Source: Lyngbya sp. HA4199-MV5
GTDB taxonomy: Bacteria > Cyanobacteriota > Cyanobacteriia > Leptolyngbyales > Leptolyngbyaceae
Assembly: GCA_019359375.1 (NCBI GenBank)
Contig: JAHHHL010000012.1
Span: 94,509 to 158,508, forward strand
Length of the DNA stretch: 64,000 nt
Direction: 5' to 3'
Shown here piece by piece: positions 1 to 8,215 of this stretch; position 1 is the stretch's first letter, and each line of letters begins with the position of its first letter. The notes beneath the pieces are model-generated. The model searched no databases. It was not told the origin of the DNA and worked only from the letters and a program-made list of their open reading frames with translations. A program made the position numbers and the translations under genes.

Positions 1-1080
1 CAGCATGAGGTGCTGTTGCCTGATGGCTCGGTTGAGGTGGGGGAGAAAGTCTTCAGCAGCAGCCTGCCAGAAGGGAGTCAGGTGCTAGGGATTCTTCAAG
101 AGGCTGGTGGGTGGTTGCTGGACGAACGGGATGTCACGGCAAGAATTTCGTCTGCGGCAGAGGAACCGGTTGGGAAGATCAAATATCTCTATTCAATCAT
201 CAACTCAACCACAAGGAAAACTGAGTATTGGGTAGGAGGCTGGCAAGCGCAGCCTAAATTTTTATTCGTGGTGCAAGATTTTATCCCGCTAACCCCCTTC
301 CCTAGCTTCAATATTCGCTTATCCAACCGTGCTAAAAGCGCTTATACGGTTGATCTGGGCAAGGTGACCGGAAGCGGGTTGCTCATACCAGGCTTTCCAC
401 CAGGGTCAAACAAAGCGGGTTATTTCGTCACTCTGGATCAAAACGGTTCTGTCGTGTATCAAAGCCGCACGTTAGTAGGCGATCGAGAAAACTTTTTCTC
501 CATTGGTCTCGTTTCCAATAGTTTTTACTACGCTCCTATCAACGATGCCAGCAGTATCCTGACTGGCAGTTGGACAACGTGCTTTCAAGGTATAGCCACA
601 AGCGGTTATGGTGCTGATATTACTAATGTCCGGCAATACCATTTACCTGCCTTTATTAGTCTCAATCCTGCCAGTATCTATCGCGGTGATGCGCCTGATG
701 GAACAAGTTTGGTGTATCAAACTTTTGCCATTAATAAAACTGGAAATTGCGGCGTTGGCAGACTCGCGGCAACGCCATACAGCAGCAGCCAACTTTATTG
801 GCTTGAAGTCGGTATGCTAGGCGCAGCGCAGAGCTTGACTTTCTTGCCATTACAAACCGGAGCTTTAAGAGCGCAATATCGCATTGACTGCTTTGATCGA
901 ATTTTCAGTGTTTTTAGCCGCACAGATCTGGATTTGGCTAAACAAAAAACAGTGGCGATCGACTTTTACAAGGGGTTAACAGGTGAAAAAACGAACACAA
1001 AGAAAACGAAAGTTTATCCAATACCACTGAAACAACGATCGCTCTCCCCGATTATCATTGACGCTTCTTATCATCCTTAA
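1..1080 (+). CDS. Hypothetical protein, 5' partial, beta-rich
   Basis: The reading frame is open to the window edge, so the gene is cut at its 5' end; the GTG at 10 is only the first possible start inside the window. The visible 359 residues are rich in Ser, Thr, Gly, Tyr and aromatic residues with few charged stretches, which suggests a beta-sheet structural or surface protein. The last 40 residues are basic. I do not recognise a family. It heads a run of plus-strand genes (1-5.5 kb) that converges on the minus-strand ATPase operon. A virion or appendage structural protein is possible, but only from context. Confidence 0.7.
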   Translation, partial: QHEVLLPDGSVEVGEKVFSSSLPEGSQVLGILQEAGGWLLDERDVTARISSAAEEPVGKIKYLYSIINSTTRKTEYWVGGWQAQPKFLFVVQDFIPLTPFPSFNIRLSNRAKSAYTVDLGKVTGSGLLIPGFPPGSNKAGYFVTLDQNGSVVYQSRTLVGDRENFFSIGLVSNSFYYAPINDASSILTGSWTTCFQGIATSGYGADITNVRQYHLPAFISLNPASIYRGDAPDGTSLVYQTFAINKTGNCGVGRLAATPYSSSQLYWLEVGMLGAAQSLTFLPLQTGALRAQYRIDCFDRIFSVFSRTDLDLAKQKTVAIDFYKGLTGEKTNTKKTKVYPIPLKQRSLSPIIIDASYHP

Positions 1081-1090
1081 TTGTAAGCAT

Positions 1091-1113
1091 ACCCCGGTCT
1101 GAAGACGCGGGGT
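1091..1113 (+). terminator. Hairpin after the first gene
   Basis: ACCCCG and CGGGGT arms with an inner GTCT/AGAC stem, starting 11 bases after the stop codon. There is no long T-run, so termination is plausible but not certain. Confidence 0.4.
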
Positions 1114-1137
1114 TTCCAAACGTATCAGGTATTTCTG

Positions 1138-1398
1138 ATGACCCGCACCGAACTCACCGCTCAAACCCGTTTCCAACAATCCATGCGCGTTCTCACTCAA
1201 GGTAACAGCTCGTCGCCCTACGGGTTGAGAGCAGTAACGGGCTATCTGGGCAAACGAGATGCTCAGACGGGCGATCGGACTTTCACTGATGCAACAGGTG
1301 TAACCACCCCTGCCCGTGACTTGAGAACTGGCGCTCAACCCTCAGACCATGAGGCGGCAGGGATTCAAGTTGAAGGCGGCAAGAACTATGTGCGCTAG
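1138..1398 (+). CDS. Small hypothetical protein (86 aa)
   Basis: The ATG follows the hairpin at 1091-1113. The product is hydrophilic, rich in Thr, Gly and Arg, with no membrane segment and no recognised domain. It lies in the same direction as its neighbours and is followed by a clear intrinsic terminator. An antisense frame overlaps it but lacks context. Function unknown. Confidence 0.5.
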   Translation: MTRTELTAQTRFQQSMRVLTQGNSSSPYGLRAVTGYLGKRDAQTGDRTFTDATGVTTPARDLRTGAQPSDHEAAGIQVEGGKNYVR

Positions 1399-1474
1399 AG
1401 AGAAGACAGCTATACTGGACTGATACAGAAGTTCTATATTGAGTTCTATGTCTGGGGCGATCGAAGTCACTCTT

Positions 1475-1505
1475 CCCCTTGTGCGAATGCCACGAGGGGT
1501 TTTTT
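1475..1505 (+). terminator. Intrinsic terminator
   Basis: CCCCTTGTG pairs with CACGAGGGG (one internal mismatch) around a 7-base loop, followed by six T. It ends the 86-aa gene upstream. It also argues that the next gene starts after it rather than at an earlier in-frame ATG. Confidence 0.8.
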
Positions 1506-1546
1506 ATGGCTTAATGGAAGCGTCCTGTACCAATGGAGCTAGTACA

Positions 1547-1870
1547 ATGTTTGCAAGACTTAAAGAATTGATTGATGGGATCGTGAGTCGCTTGAAAGCC
1601 GCGATCGCATCCTTAGCAGAGTACCAGGAAGAAAACGTAGCGCTAAAGGCAGAGAACGCTGATCTCAAACAAAGGCTAGCCGATACAGCAGCGCTACCTG
1701 CTGAGACTGAAGAACGCATTCAAGCCCTGTTGCAAGAGGCGGCAACAGCCAGGGCAGAAGCCGAGACCGCCAAGGCTGATTTAGCAGTGGTGAAGCAGCA
1801 GGATGTGGAAGAAGAGGGGCAAATTCAGGAGTTGATCACCAACCTGGAAGCAGCAACCCCGTCCGCATGA
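1547..1870 (+). CDS. Coiled-coil protein (107 aa)
   Basis: I chose the ATG at 1547 because earlier in-frame starts lie upstream of or inside the terminator at 1475-1505. The protein begins MFARLKELIDGIV and then forms an almost continuous Ala/Glu/Lys/Leu heptad-like helix to residue 95, so a coiled coil is very likely. Such short coiled coils are common in phage structural and lysis regions, but no family can be named. It is a single transcription unit bounded by terminators on both sides. Confidence 0.65.
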   Translation: MFARLKELIDGIVSRLKAAIASLAEYQEENVALKAENADLKQRLADTAALPAETEERIQALLQEAATARAEAETAKADLAVVKQQDVEEEGQIQELITNLEAATPSA

Positions 1871-1895
1871 CGTTACATTAAGCCATGCTCATGTT

Positions 1896-1926
1896 GGGAC
1901 GCTCAGGGGGCTGAACGTCCTTTTTT
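1896..1926 (+). terminator. Intrinsic terminator
   Basis: GGACG/CGTCC stem around a 14-base loop that can itself partly pair, followed by six T; 25 bases after the coiled-coil gene. Confidence 0.75.
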
Positions 1927-1955
1927 GTTGAGAACCACAAACCGTATAACTAAAT

Positions 1956-2071
1956 ACAATTGTCACAAAAGCATTGCCTACACATGCCAAGCGAGACAGA
2001 CTTTCCTGTCTTGGCACGGAGATTAAGCCACTTACATCTAAGCCACCAATCAGTGCTTTTGTGACAATTGT
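1956..2071. repeat. 18-bp perfect inverted repeat around an inner hairpin
   Basis: ACAATTGTCACAAAAGCA at 1956-1973 is repeated exactly as its reverse complement at 2054-2071. The 80-bp interior contains a second, separate hairpin (TGCCAAG...GACAG / CTGTC...TTGGCA, about 1984-2016) and two copies of TAAGCCAC. No coding frame fits. It could be a small non-autonomous transposon (MITE), a structured RNA, or a replication or regulatory site. I see no clear target-site duplication. Confidence 0.6.
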
Positions 2072-2141
2072 TTAGAGCTTGATACAAAACAGAAAGGCAA
2101 GATCAAACGTACTGGGCTAGGATATTCTCAGCAAAACAAAA

Positions 2142-2173
2142 GGCTCCCGCGCTTGGCAGTTTGGGAGCCTTTT
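2142..2173. terminator. Bidirectional intrinsic terminator
   Basis: GGCTCCC/GGGAGCC stem with a 14-base loop, an A-run before it and TTTT after it, so it can work in both directions. It overlaps an in-frame upstream ATG of the next gene, which is therefore unlikely to be the real start. Confidence 0.7.
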
Positions 2174-2188
2174 GAAAACCAATTAGCA

Positions 2189-3040
2189 ATGATGTCATTA
2201 TCTAATATTTTCACGCTACCTGCAACCGAAGTGCAGATCGATCCGCCGCTTCTCGAAACCTTTAGAGAAGAAGTTGCTGCGATCGCGCTCCAATGGACAG
2301 ATAAACGCTTGATTGCCACAATGGGCTACCTGAACAACCTGCTCTACTGCGCCGCCAAAGCTCAAGGCGTTGTAAGTCGCGGGTTTAGCAAGCTTTTAGA
2401 GATTGCCCAGTCCGCGCTTTTCAGGTTGCGAGAACAAGTCACCGTGACGGTGCCCATTACTTATAGCGAACAGTTCCTGTCGCAACACTGGAGCGGGGGC
2501 ACCTTCAGCCGCAGCAGTTTGCGCTCAATTAGAGAGCAACTGTCTACAGTCTTTGGGTTGTTCGAGTACGAGAAGTTAGCGTTTTGTGCGCGTCAGGCAG
2601 GCGACCGAAAACAGCGTTCTACTTACGAGGCCTTTGATGTCGCCAAAGCGTTGCTGGTCTATGAGCAGTTGGAGCGGATCTACTGCGATCGCGGGCTTGA
2701 ACTGAGCACTTTAGGGCGGCATCAGGGTTGTTTCTGCAAACTACTGTACGAGGCAATTTTCATACGCTCGGCTGGGTTTCGTCGCGGTGATCAGTCCGCT
2801 GGCAGCATCCCACCCACCGCAGAAGAGGCGGCGATTATACGGGCGGAGCGGACCTTAAAGACCAGCATTGATATGCAATCAAGCTACAACGCACACTGCG
2901 AGGCTCTCAAAGAGTATCGGCGTATCGGGATTGATCGCCGCCATCCAGAATTGTTTGAGGCGACTTATCTAAAATGGCAAGAGCTAAAGCATTGGTTAGC
3001 CAATCGACCGGGCTGGGATTTTGCTGAATTGCCGTACTGA
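2189..3040 (+). CDS. Hypothetical protein (283 aa)
   Basis: The start is set at 2189 (or 2192), just after the terminator hairpin. The product is soluble and mostly helical with many Arg and Leu residues; no membrane segment, nucleotide-binding loop or metal site is visible. It precedes a tightly packed set of short genes (3098-3962). I do not recognise it. Its size and position would suit an element-specific structural or regulatory protein, which is inference only. Confidence 0.65.
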   Translation: MMSLSNIFTLPATEVQIDPPLLETFREEVAAIALQWTDKRLIATMGYLNNLLYCAAKAQGVVSRGFSKLLEIAQSALFRLREQVTVTVPITYSEQFLSQHWSGGTFSRSSLRSIREQLSTVFGLFEYEKLAFCARQAGDRKQRSTYEAFDVAKALLVYEQLERIYCDRGLELSTLGRHQGCFCKLLYEAIFIRSAGFRRGDQSAGSIPPTAEEAAIIRAERTLKTSIDMQSSYNAHCEALKEYRRIGIDRRHPELFEATYLKWQELKHWLANRPGWDFAELPY

Positions 3041-3097
3041 ACGTGCGCTCAGACGATGGGTAGGGCAGAATATGGGTGTACTACTACTCCCTGAAAG

Positions 3098-3322
3098 ATG
3101 CGTCAGTCGACTCTCGATGTGATTACTACCGTTTCTGGTGTTGGTGCCTCCGCTTCTGGTGCCTTGGCTGGGTTTGGTGTGGCACCGCACGTTACCATCC
3201 CGATCGCGGGTGCCCTGGGCAGCGTCTTTTCCTGGTTCACTCAGAAGCCAGCAACTCCTTACCAACCAATACAAGGCAATTACGCACCCTATCAACCACG
3301 TCAAGGGGGTAGCGATGGCTGA
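3098..3322 (+). CDS. Small Gly/Ala-rich membrane protein (74 aa)
   Basis: Residues about 8-45 form a hydrophobic Gly/Ala/Val-rich segment likely to cross the membrane once or twice. The tail is rich in Tyr, Pro and Gln. The 3' end overlaps the next ATG by 8 bases, indicating translational coupling. Small glycine-rich hydrophobic proteins of this type occur as holins or virion membrane proteins; neither can be shown here. Confidence 0.55.
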   Translation: MRQSTLDVITTVSGVGASASGALAGFGVAPHVTIPIAGALGSVFSWFTQKPATPYQPIQGNYAPYQPRQGGSDG

Positions 3323-3548
3323 TTTATTACCCACAGACACCGATCGCCTCACGCGCCTTGAACAGCAAGTAGCAGCAATCCTAGCAATGCAACAGACCCA
3401 GAACGGGCGACTGGATGTCTTGGAAGTCCAGACGGGCATTACGGGACAGGCTGAGGTTGAACAAATTTTCAACGCGATCGCGGGGGCTGCCGAAGTTGCC
3501 AAAGGGAACCTACCGGATGGGTTAATTGATGAGGCACCGGGCAAGTGA
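3315..3548 (+). CDS. Small acidic coiled-coil protein (77 aa)
   Basis: The ATG at 3315 is preceded by AGGGGG, a good ribosome binding site. The N-terminal half has a coiled-coil pattern (RLTRLEQQVAAILAMQQ), like the short spacer proteins encoded beside phage holins. It overlaps the genes on both sides. Function unknown. Confidence 0.6.
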   Translation: MADLLPTDTDRLTRLEQQVAAILAMQQTQNGRLDVLEVQTGITGQAEVEQIFNAIAGAAEVAKGNLPDGLIDEAPGK

Positions 3549-3781
3549 AGCTGAACTTGAGCGATTGGCTGAAAACTGAGACGGTGTTCCACGCGGTAGC
3601 GATCGCGGTGATTCTTCACGCTTTGGTTTATAAGCAGGGTGTTGGCAGTAACGATTTAGCGGCGGCAGCAGCGATCGCGGCTTTGGGCAGGGTGACACCA
3701 ACCGAGAAAGTAGATGAAAGGTTGGATATACCCCTGGATGGCAGCAAGAAAGAGCCGGATAGCGAGGATAGCGATGCTTAA
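3545..3781 (+). CDS. Small membrane protein (78 aa)
   Basis: The GTG start overlaps the preceding stop (GTGA). Residues about 14-48 are hydrophobic, with one or two membrane spans, and the C-terminus is strongly acidic (SKKEPDSEDSDA). It sits between other tiny genes with overlapping ends, so this is one operon. The layout, two short membrane proteins with a coiled-coil protein between them, resembles a holin/spanin-like or virion membrane set, but no family is recognised. Confidence 0.55.
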   Translation: MKLNLSDWLKTETVFHAVAIAVILHALVYKQGVGSNDLAAAAAIAALGRVTPTEKVDERLDIPLDGSKKEPDSEDSDA

Positions 3782-3962
3782 CCTTCCCCATGCTGAAAAC
3801 CGAGCCCCATTTGATTATTGCGAAATTGCCTTGGTGGATCTGATGGTTCAGATGTTTAAAGGCGTGCCAGTGTCAGAACTCAAGTCCATTTCTTTGCAGC
3901 GAGCCAGAAGAGTCTATATGGAAACGAAGCCAACACCTGCGATCGAGTCTAAGCAATCCTGA
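3774..3962 (+). CDS. Small hypothetical protein (62 aa)
   Basis: The ATG at 3774 overlaps the end of the previous gene by 8 bases. The product is a mixed-charge soluble protein with a helix-rich middle (VDLMVQMFKGVPVSELKSIS). It is the last gene of the 3098-3962 cluster. No family recognised. Confidence 0.45.
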   Translation: MLNLPHAENRAPFDYCEIALVDLMVQMFKGVPVSELKSISLQRARRVYMETKPTPAIESKQS

Positions 3963-4001
3963 AATTGCCATCCGACTTGGTTTATTAGACGAGCGAGAAA
4001 A

Positions 4002-4022
4002 CCCCCTCCTCTTGAGGCGGGG
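4002..4022 (+). terminator. GC-rich hairpin after the small-gene cluster
   Basis: CCCC..CCTC TT GAGG.GGGG stem without a T-run, 40 bases after the last stop. Possibly a terminator, or the end of a decayed IS200/IS605-type element; the sequence does not decide. Confidence 0.3.
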
Positions 4023-4114
4023 ATGAAAGCGAGTCCGATGTTAGAAATCGGACGGAGACGGCTTTGCGGTGGATGCAGGCACAAGGTACGGAGAGGTAGA
4101 AGGATGGGCGATCG

Positions 4115-4714
4115 ATGCTGTGGAAACGAAAACAGAAACCACCGTCAATCCCTAAGTTTGGCGCGATCGCTAAGCCTGTTCTGCCTGTGGTGTATGAAGC
4201 CTACGGCTGCATTGAAACTCTTACTCCTCAACTGGTGCATTGGTTTACCATTGGCAGGCTTTCAAGCGCGACTGGCTATTCGAGACAGGTATCGCCTGGG
4301 AAACTACTATCACAAAAAATATTGTCAACGGATGGCGATCGTGAAGAAGATCGGTTGCTCTGGCGATCGCTCCTCCAAGGATACCCCACCCACTATTTAA
4401 GAATTTCCTATCAATTAAGTAGTCAACCTCCAGCGCCCGCCAAAGAAATTTTGCATGTGTGGCTTAACCTCAGTATCAGGGGCTATGACAAAGACTCGAT
4501 CGCGCGATCGGTGGGTGAGTTTTTGACGTTTGTGGCACTCGATCAAAAACTGCCTGGGTTGCTCATCAGCACCAAGATTTACACAGCAGAGAGTTGGTTG
4601 ATCTTTGTCTTTAGCCGGGTCCGTAGTTTCTACGTTGATGCTGGTATTGTCCAAGAGCGAGTGCCGCTTGACAATGTGCGCGGGTATGGCTTGCGTGGGA
4701 GGGAAGAACCTTGA
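4115..4714 (+). CDS. Hypothetical protein (199 aa)
   Basis: The product is soluble, with a basic N-terminus and alternating hydrophobic strands in its second half. Its stop codon overlaps the TTG start of the pilin-like gene, so the two are likely co-translated. I cannot assign a family. A role linked to the pilin-like protein is suggested only by the overlap. Confidence 0.6.
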   Translation: MLWKRKQKPPSIPKFGAIAKPVLPVVYEAYGCIETLTPQLVHWFTIGRLSSATGYSRQVSPGKLLSQKILSTDGDREEDRLLWRSLLQGYPTHYLRISYQLSSQPPAPAKEILHVWLNLSIRGYDKDSIARSVGEFLTFVALDQKLPGLLISTKIYTAESWLIFVFSRVRSFYVDAGIVQERVPLDNVRGYGLRGREEP

Positions 4715-5151
4715 GCGATCGCCGTCAGGGTTTCACGCTGCCAGAGCTGCTGCTTGTTCTCTTTCTCATTGGACTGTTAGCGGCGATCGCTATCCCTACC
4801 TACCTCGCCCAAGCTCAAAAAGCGCGTGACGTGCAAATTCAGACAGATTTGCGATCGGTGGCGATCGACCTGCAAGCCTATGCCGCTCACTATGGCTACC
4901 CGCCCGATGCACCACCAGGTGCTGAGCCTGCACCTGAAATCAGTTTTCCTGTAGAGCCTGGTCGTGAAGTAGATTACGATCGCGCCTCTGCCAAAGATCC
5001 CATCCCCTGCTACAACGGGCAGCGCTGGGTGAAAATTGTGAGCTATCCCAATAGTGGACGGACAGATGATTATCGCAAGCCAGGGGCGATCGGTGAGTGG
5101 ACGCACACTGGCAAGGATTGGGCACTTACTTTGTGGGTGGGAAAATGTTAA
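4711..5151 (+). CDS. Type IV pilin-like / GspG-like protein
   Basis: The N-terminus has a class III (prepilin) leader: a short basic leader ending RRQG, then FTLPELLLVLFLIGLLAAIA with glutamate at mature position 5, the signature cut by prepilin peptidase. The hydrophobic helix is followed by a helical stretch (QIQTDLRSVAIDLQAYAAHY) typical of GspG/PilA pseudopilins and a C-terminal domain with two Cys residues. It uses a TTG start that overlaps the upstream stop; GGGAGGGAAG precedes it. Assembly machinery is not encoded nearby, so it would depend on the host's type IV pilus or type II secretion system. Confidence 0.85.
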   Translation: MSDRRQGFTLPELLLVLFLIGLLAAIAIPTYLAQAQKARDVQIQTDLRSVAIDLQAYAAHYGYPPDAPPGAEPAPEISFPVEPGREVDYDRASAKDPIPCYNGQRWVKIVSYPNSGRTDDYRKPGAIGEWTHTGKDWALTLWVGKC

Positions 5152-5242
5152 TCGCGCCAAAATAGTAATACAGGGTGACTACGGTGCTTGTCCCATTCTC
5201 AACGCCTACTGGCAAACGCCAAATACTTCGACGGAGACCGTA

Positions 5243-5497
5243 ATGCTTTCTAAGCCTGAGTCAATCGCCCACCAAATTCTGCTGCAATACCCGATCGACA
5301 CAGACCGCGACCGGCTCAATGCTCTGATTGTGATGGCTGTAAAGAAGCGCGATCGGGAAGTCAATAGCTTACTGCAACAACTTTTAGGCGAGTTGCAAAG
5401 TGAGTCCGGGAAAGCTAAGCGACAACTGGAAGGAGCGATCGCGCTGCTGACCAGGACTAGAGCCGCGATCGAAGAAACGCTGCATCCGAGAGTGTAG
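5243..5497 (+). CDS. Small helical protein (84 aa)
   Basis: The ATG at 5243 follows an ACGGAGAC ribosome binding site. The whole protein looks alpha-helical, with Leu/Gln/Glu/Arg repeats in the second half suggesting a coiled coil. It is convergent with the frameshifted HNH-like gene at 5504. No family recognised. Confidence 0.6.
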   Translation: MLSKPESIAHQILLQYPIDTDRDRLNALIVMAVKKRDREVNSLLQQLLGELQSESGKAKRQLEGAIALLTRTRAAIEETLHPRV

Positions 5498-5503
5498 GTC
5501 CGT

Positions 5504-5897
5504 TCAAAGCCACAAAACAAGGATGAAAATCAAAGCACCCAGCCCGCCACCAAACACATGGTTGCTGGACAGCGATGCACCCAACGCCACAAAGATAGCA
5601 GCGACAAGCAGCATTTTCAGGGAGCAGGGCAAACGTCCCCAATTGTGAGCAAGGCGCTGGGGCAGGTTGGGATAATGTTTTTGCTGGCGAGGGCGCTTCC
5701 AGCCTGAAAGCAACCCATGAATCAGCCAGTCGTGCGCGGCAGGCGATAAGACCAGAACATCCCACCAATAGGTCTCGTGCCCCAGGTTGCGGTAATCGAG
5801 ATGGTGCATGGCGTAATGATGTTTGCGCCCTACTTTTGGGGTGTTTGTCGCGCCATGCTGGAGAAGTGATGTAAGTGCGGTAGTTGGTTTTACTCAA
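5504..5897 (-). pseudogene. HNH-like endonuclease gene, frameshifted
   Basis: Read from a TTG at 5897 with AGGAGA upstream, the first frame gives YRTYITSPAWRDKHPK, the usual start of small HNH nucleases. The other frame gives VGRKHHYAMHHLDYRNLGHE followed by WWDVLVLSPAAHDWLIHG, which matches the HH..Y..LG.E and H...H parts of the HNH core. Removing one A from the run in CCCCAAAAG (near 5850) joins the two frames at exactly the expected place. The C-terminus adds a hydrophobic segment. It is the last gene of the minus-strand operon. It is a decayed gene, a +1 frameshift site or a homopolymer sequencing error. Confidence 0.65.
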
Positions 5898-5906
5898 CTG
5901 TCTCTC

Positions 5907-7844
5907 CTACCTAAGGTCTAAACCATTCTTCTGTACTAAGGCAATAACTTCATTGCTTGGAGTGGCAAAACTGACATTTGAAAAACCGCCGTTCTCGTTA
6001 AGCCATGCAGATTTATTCACACCGATCATTTCACCTTGCTGATTAAATAATGGACCACCGGAGTTGCCATACCGCAAAGCGATCTTCGCTTTGATGTCAG
6101 CACCCCTCAAACCAAGAATGTACCCTTGGTTTATTTTTGCCTTGTTGGCGGGATTGCCAATTGAGCAAACTTTCTCGTTAGGCTGAACAGCCTTAGCCGC
6201 CAAACTTACAACAGCTAGCGACTGAGCGGTAACTACTTTTACAATTGCAAGATCTCGCAATTGATTAAAAGCAACTACAGTGCCCTGGAAATTCTGCCCT
6301 GAAGCCAAACGGATATAGATTTTATTTTTCCTGTCCGCGATTGCTTCTTTCACTACGTGGTGATTAGTGACGATTAAGCCATCACTGGAAATCACGCTAC
6401 CTGAACCAATCTCATAACCTGCATAAATTTGAGCAAATGCGGGGTTGTTCGTTATACATACTGACTGATAGCCGCTTTCATGCGAGACTGACGCGACTTT
6501 CTGCTTTTCCACTTTAGAACACACTTGGATTGTATAGTCCAGGATCGATGGATACTTGCCTTGCGGGGTGCTGCTGTTTTTGTTGCTAGCGCTGCCTGAG
6601 TACCAAAAAGAAGCCGTCGATCGACAAGCTTCAAAGCTACTCTCTCCGGCTTTACGCGCTCGTTTAAACTCCTGTGTGAGTTTGCAGGTAGCAATCTTTT
6701 CCTGATGATCCGGGCTGCCAAGAAACTGCTGAGCCGTAAGCTGTTGCCCTAAACACTCCTGTGACCAGGAAGGCACATTGGCAGGCATAATCTGATATTT
6801 ACCCAAGGCACCCGAATCAGCATTAGTAGTCGCATAATCACCGCCCGATTCTTGATTGGCGATCGCCTTGATGACTGGATTGCTACTACCTGCCGATCGT
6901 GCCGTCGCACCGACAACCGCCATCTCCAAATAGCCGCGCTGGGGTGGAATATATTTGCCGCCCACTTTTTGACCCCAGTGCAAATGCGGTCCGGTTGAAT
7001 TGCCCGTGTTGCCAGAAAGTGCGAAGACTGAGCCTGTTTTATGGCTACCAGGATCGCACTGGGATAAATGTGCAGCGAGAAAGCTATAAAGCTGCCCAGA
7101 GGGTTTGATCACGGCATAGGTGCCTGCTGCGTTACCCTCAGATTCAGAGTGGCATTCTACCGTGCCTGACATCGGCATTTTGATGGCAGTACCCACAGGC
7201 AAAGCAACATCGGCACCTTGATGATTAGTAGAACCGATGCCGCCTGGACTGGAACGCAAGCCGAAGCCGCTGGTTACAGCGTAGCTGCCAATTTTTTGCC
7301 CTTGTTGCACGACTGAAGTGTCGATTATTTCATCGCCTTCCTGCAAGGGCAACTCATCTAGCTTGCTGTCGTGCATCGGCACCAATCCAGAGACAGGAAG
7401 GATGGCGTGCAGAATGATTTTCGCCCAATCTGTAGGGGACGCGCCTTTAACCAATTGAGCCGCCATCAAAATGGCAAGGCACACCCAAGGGGCAATGAGG
7501 TGAAACCCTAGCGTGTTGATGTAGAGCGATTCTTGTACGTCGCCTGAAACATCGTTGAGTTTGCGTTTGATTCCTTTCTCTACGCGGTTAAGCTTTAACT
7601 CAAAGAAATAATCCCAAGCGTCTTTCGGATCTGGCTTGTCTTTGGGCTGACTGCTCGACCGCTTAAGACTTGTTTCGATGCCATCCAAACGATCGTTGAT
7701 TTTGGATAACGCTGCTGCTAGGTCATTGCTAACAGCCCCACCTGACTGGTACTCAGCAACATCGCTATCACTAGCAAATTTGCCTTTATGTCTGCCGCTG
7801 GTATGCCTATAGCGATTAACGTCTGGATCAAACTCAATAGCCAT
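5907..7844 (-). CDS. M23 peptidase / lysozyme-like / trypsin-like fusion protein
   Basis: 645 residues with AAAGGAG upstream of the ATG. The N-terminal 100 residues are hydrophilic with a coiled coil, followed by one membrane span near residues 115-140. An M23 metallopeptidase domain follows (about 185-300; NHQGADVALPVG and GPHLHWGQ hold the zinc ligands), which should cut peptide cross-bridges in peptidoglycan. Next is a transglycosylase-like region (about 320-430) with the motif KAIANQESGGDY and GALGKYQIMP, which contains the catalytic-type Glu. The C-terminal 190 residues are a trypsin/DegP-type protease: TNHHVV (His), DLAIVKV (Asp) and GNSGGPL (Ser). Wall-cutting fusions occur in phage lysins and secretion systems; the added serine protease is unusual. 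Confidence 0.85.
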   Translation of the reverse strand: MAIEFDPDVNRYRHTSGRHKGKFASDSDVAEYQSGGAVSNDLAAALSKINDRLDGIETSLKRSSSQPKDKPDPKDAWDYFFELKLNRVEKGIKRKLNDVSGDVQESLYINTLGFHLIAPWVCLAILMAAQLVKGASPTDWAKIILHAILPVSGLVPMHDSKLDELPLQEGDEIIDTSVVQQGQKIGSYAVTSGFGLRSSPGGIGSTNHQGADVALPVGTAIKMPMSGTVECHSESEGNAAGTYAVIKPSGQLYSFLAAHLSQCDPGSHKTGSVFALSGNTGNSTGPHLHWGQKVGGKYIPPQRGYLEMAVVGATARSAGSSNPVIKAIANQESGGDYATTNADSGALGKYQIMPANVPSWSQECLGQQLTAQQFLGSPDHQEKIATCKLTQEFKRARKAGESSFEACRSTASFWYSGSASNKNSSTPQGKYPSILDYTIQVCSKVEKQKVASVSHESGYQSVCITNNPAFAQIYAGYEIGSGSVISSDGLIVTNHHVVKEAIADRKNKIYIRLASGQNFQGTVVAFNQLRDLAIVKVVTAQSLAVVSLAAKAVQPNEKVCSIGNPANKAKINQGYILGLRGADIKAKIALRYGNSGGPLFNQQGEMIGVNKSAWLNENGGFSNVSFATPSNEVIALVQKNGLDLR

Positions 7845-7847
7845 TGA

Positions 7848-8024
7848 TTACTCCTTTGGCGTTGGAGGCTGCATCTGATTTGCTTCCTTACCAATCAATG
7901 GCACTTGCCAACCTGTAGCTTTCTGAAGCTCTTGATTAGCAGGTGCAATCAGCCCAGGTGTAAGGATGTTGGCAGCTACCCACAGCATGAAAAGGTAATA
8001 CAACCCGATCGCAGTTCTTGCCAT
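7848..8024 (-). CDS. Small membrane protein (58 aa)
   Basis: A hydrophobic N-terminal helix (IGLYYLFMLWVAANIL) is followed by a short polar tail ending MQPPTPKE. The ATG overlaps the upstream TGA (ATGA), and the downstream M23 fusion starts 3 bases after its stop. Co-translation in the ATPase operon is therefore very likely. Candidate small membrane component of the same machine; function unknown. Confidence 0.7.
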   Translation of the reverse strand: MARTAIGLYYLFMLWVAANILTPGLIAPANQELQKATGWQVPLIGKEANQMQPPTPKE

Positions 8025-8215
8025 CACTCCACCCCGTTCGGTGGCACCGGATTGCGGTTTTCAGCAGGGCGCGTTTGACCAGTCAAGATAAACGTGGCTA
8101 CGTTCCACAACACTTTGACCGTGCCTGCCACATCCACCGACAGTTTCACCGTGCCCGATCCCATGAGGTTAAAAAGCAGCAACACAATCACCAACGTCCC
8201 GATCGTCTTACGCAT
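8024..8215 (-). CDS. Small membrane protein (63 aa)
   Basis: An N-terminal hydrophobic segment (TLVIVLLLFNLMGSG) is a signal-anchor or signal peptide. Then comes a second amphipathic stretch and a Pro/Asn-rich tail. It overlaps the ATPase gene by 8 bases upstream and the 58-aa gene by 1 base downstream, so it belongs to the same translationally coupled set. No family recognised. Confidence 0.7.
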   Translation of the reverse strand: MRKTIGTLVIVLLLFNLMGSGTVKLSVDVAGTVKVLWNVATFILTGQTRPAENRNPVPPNGVE

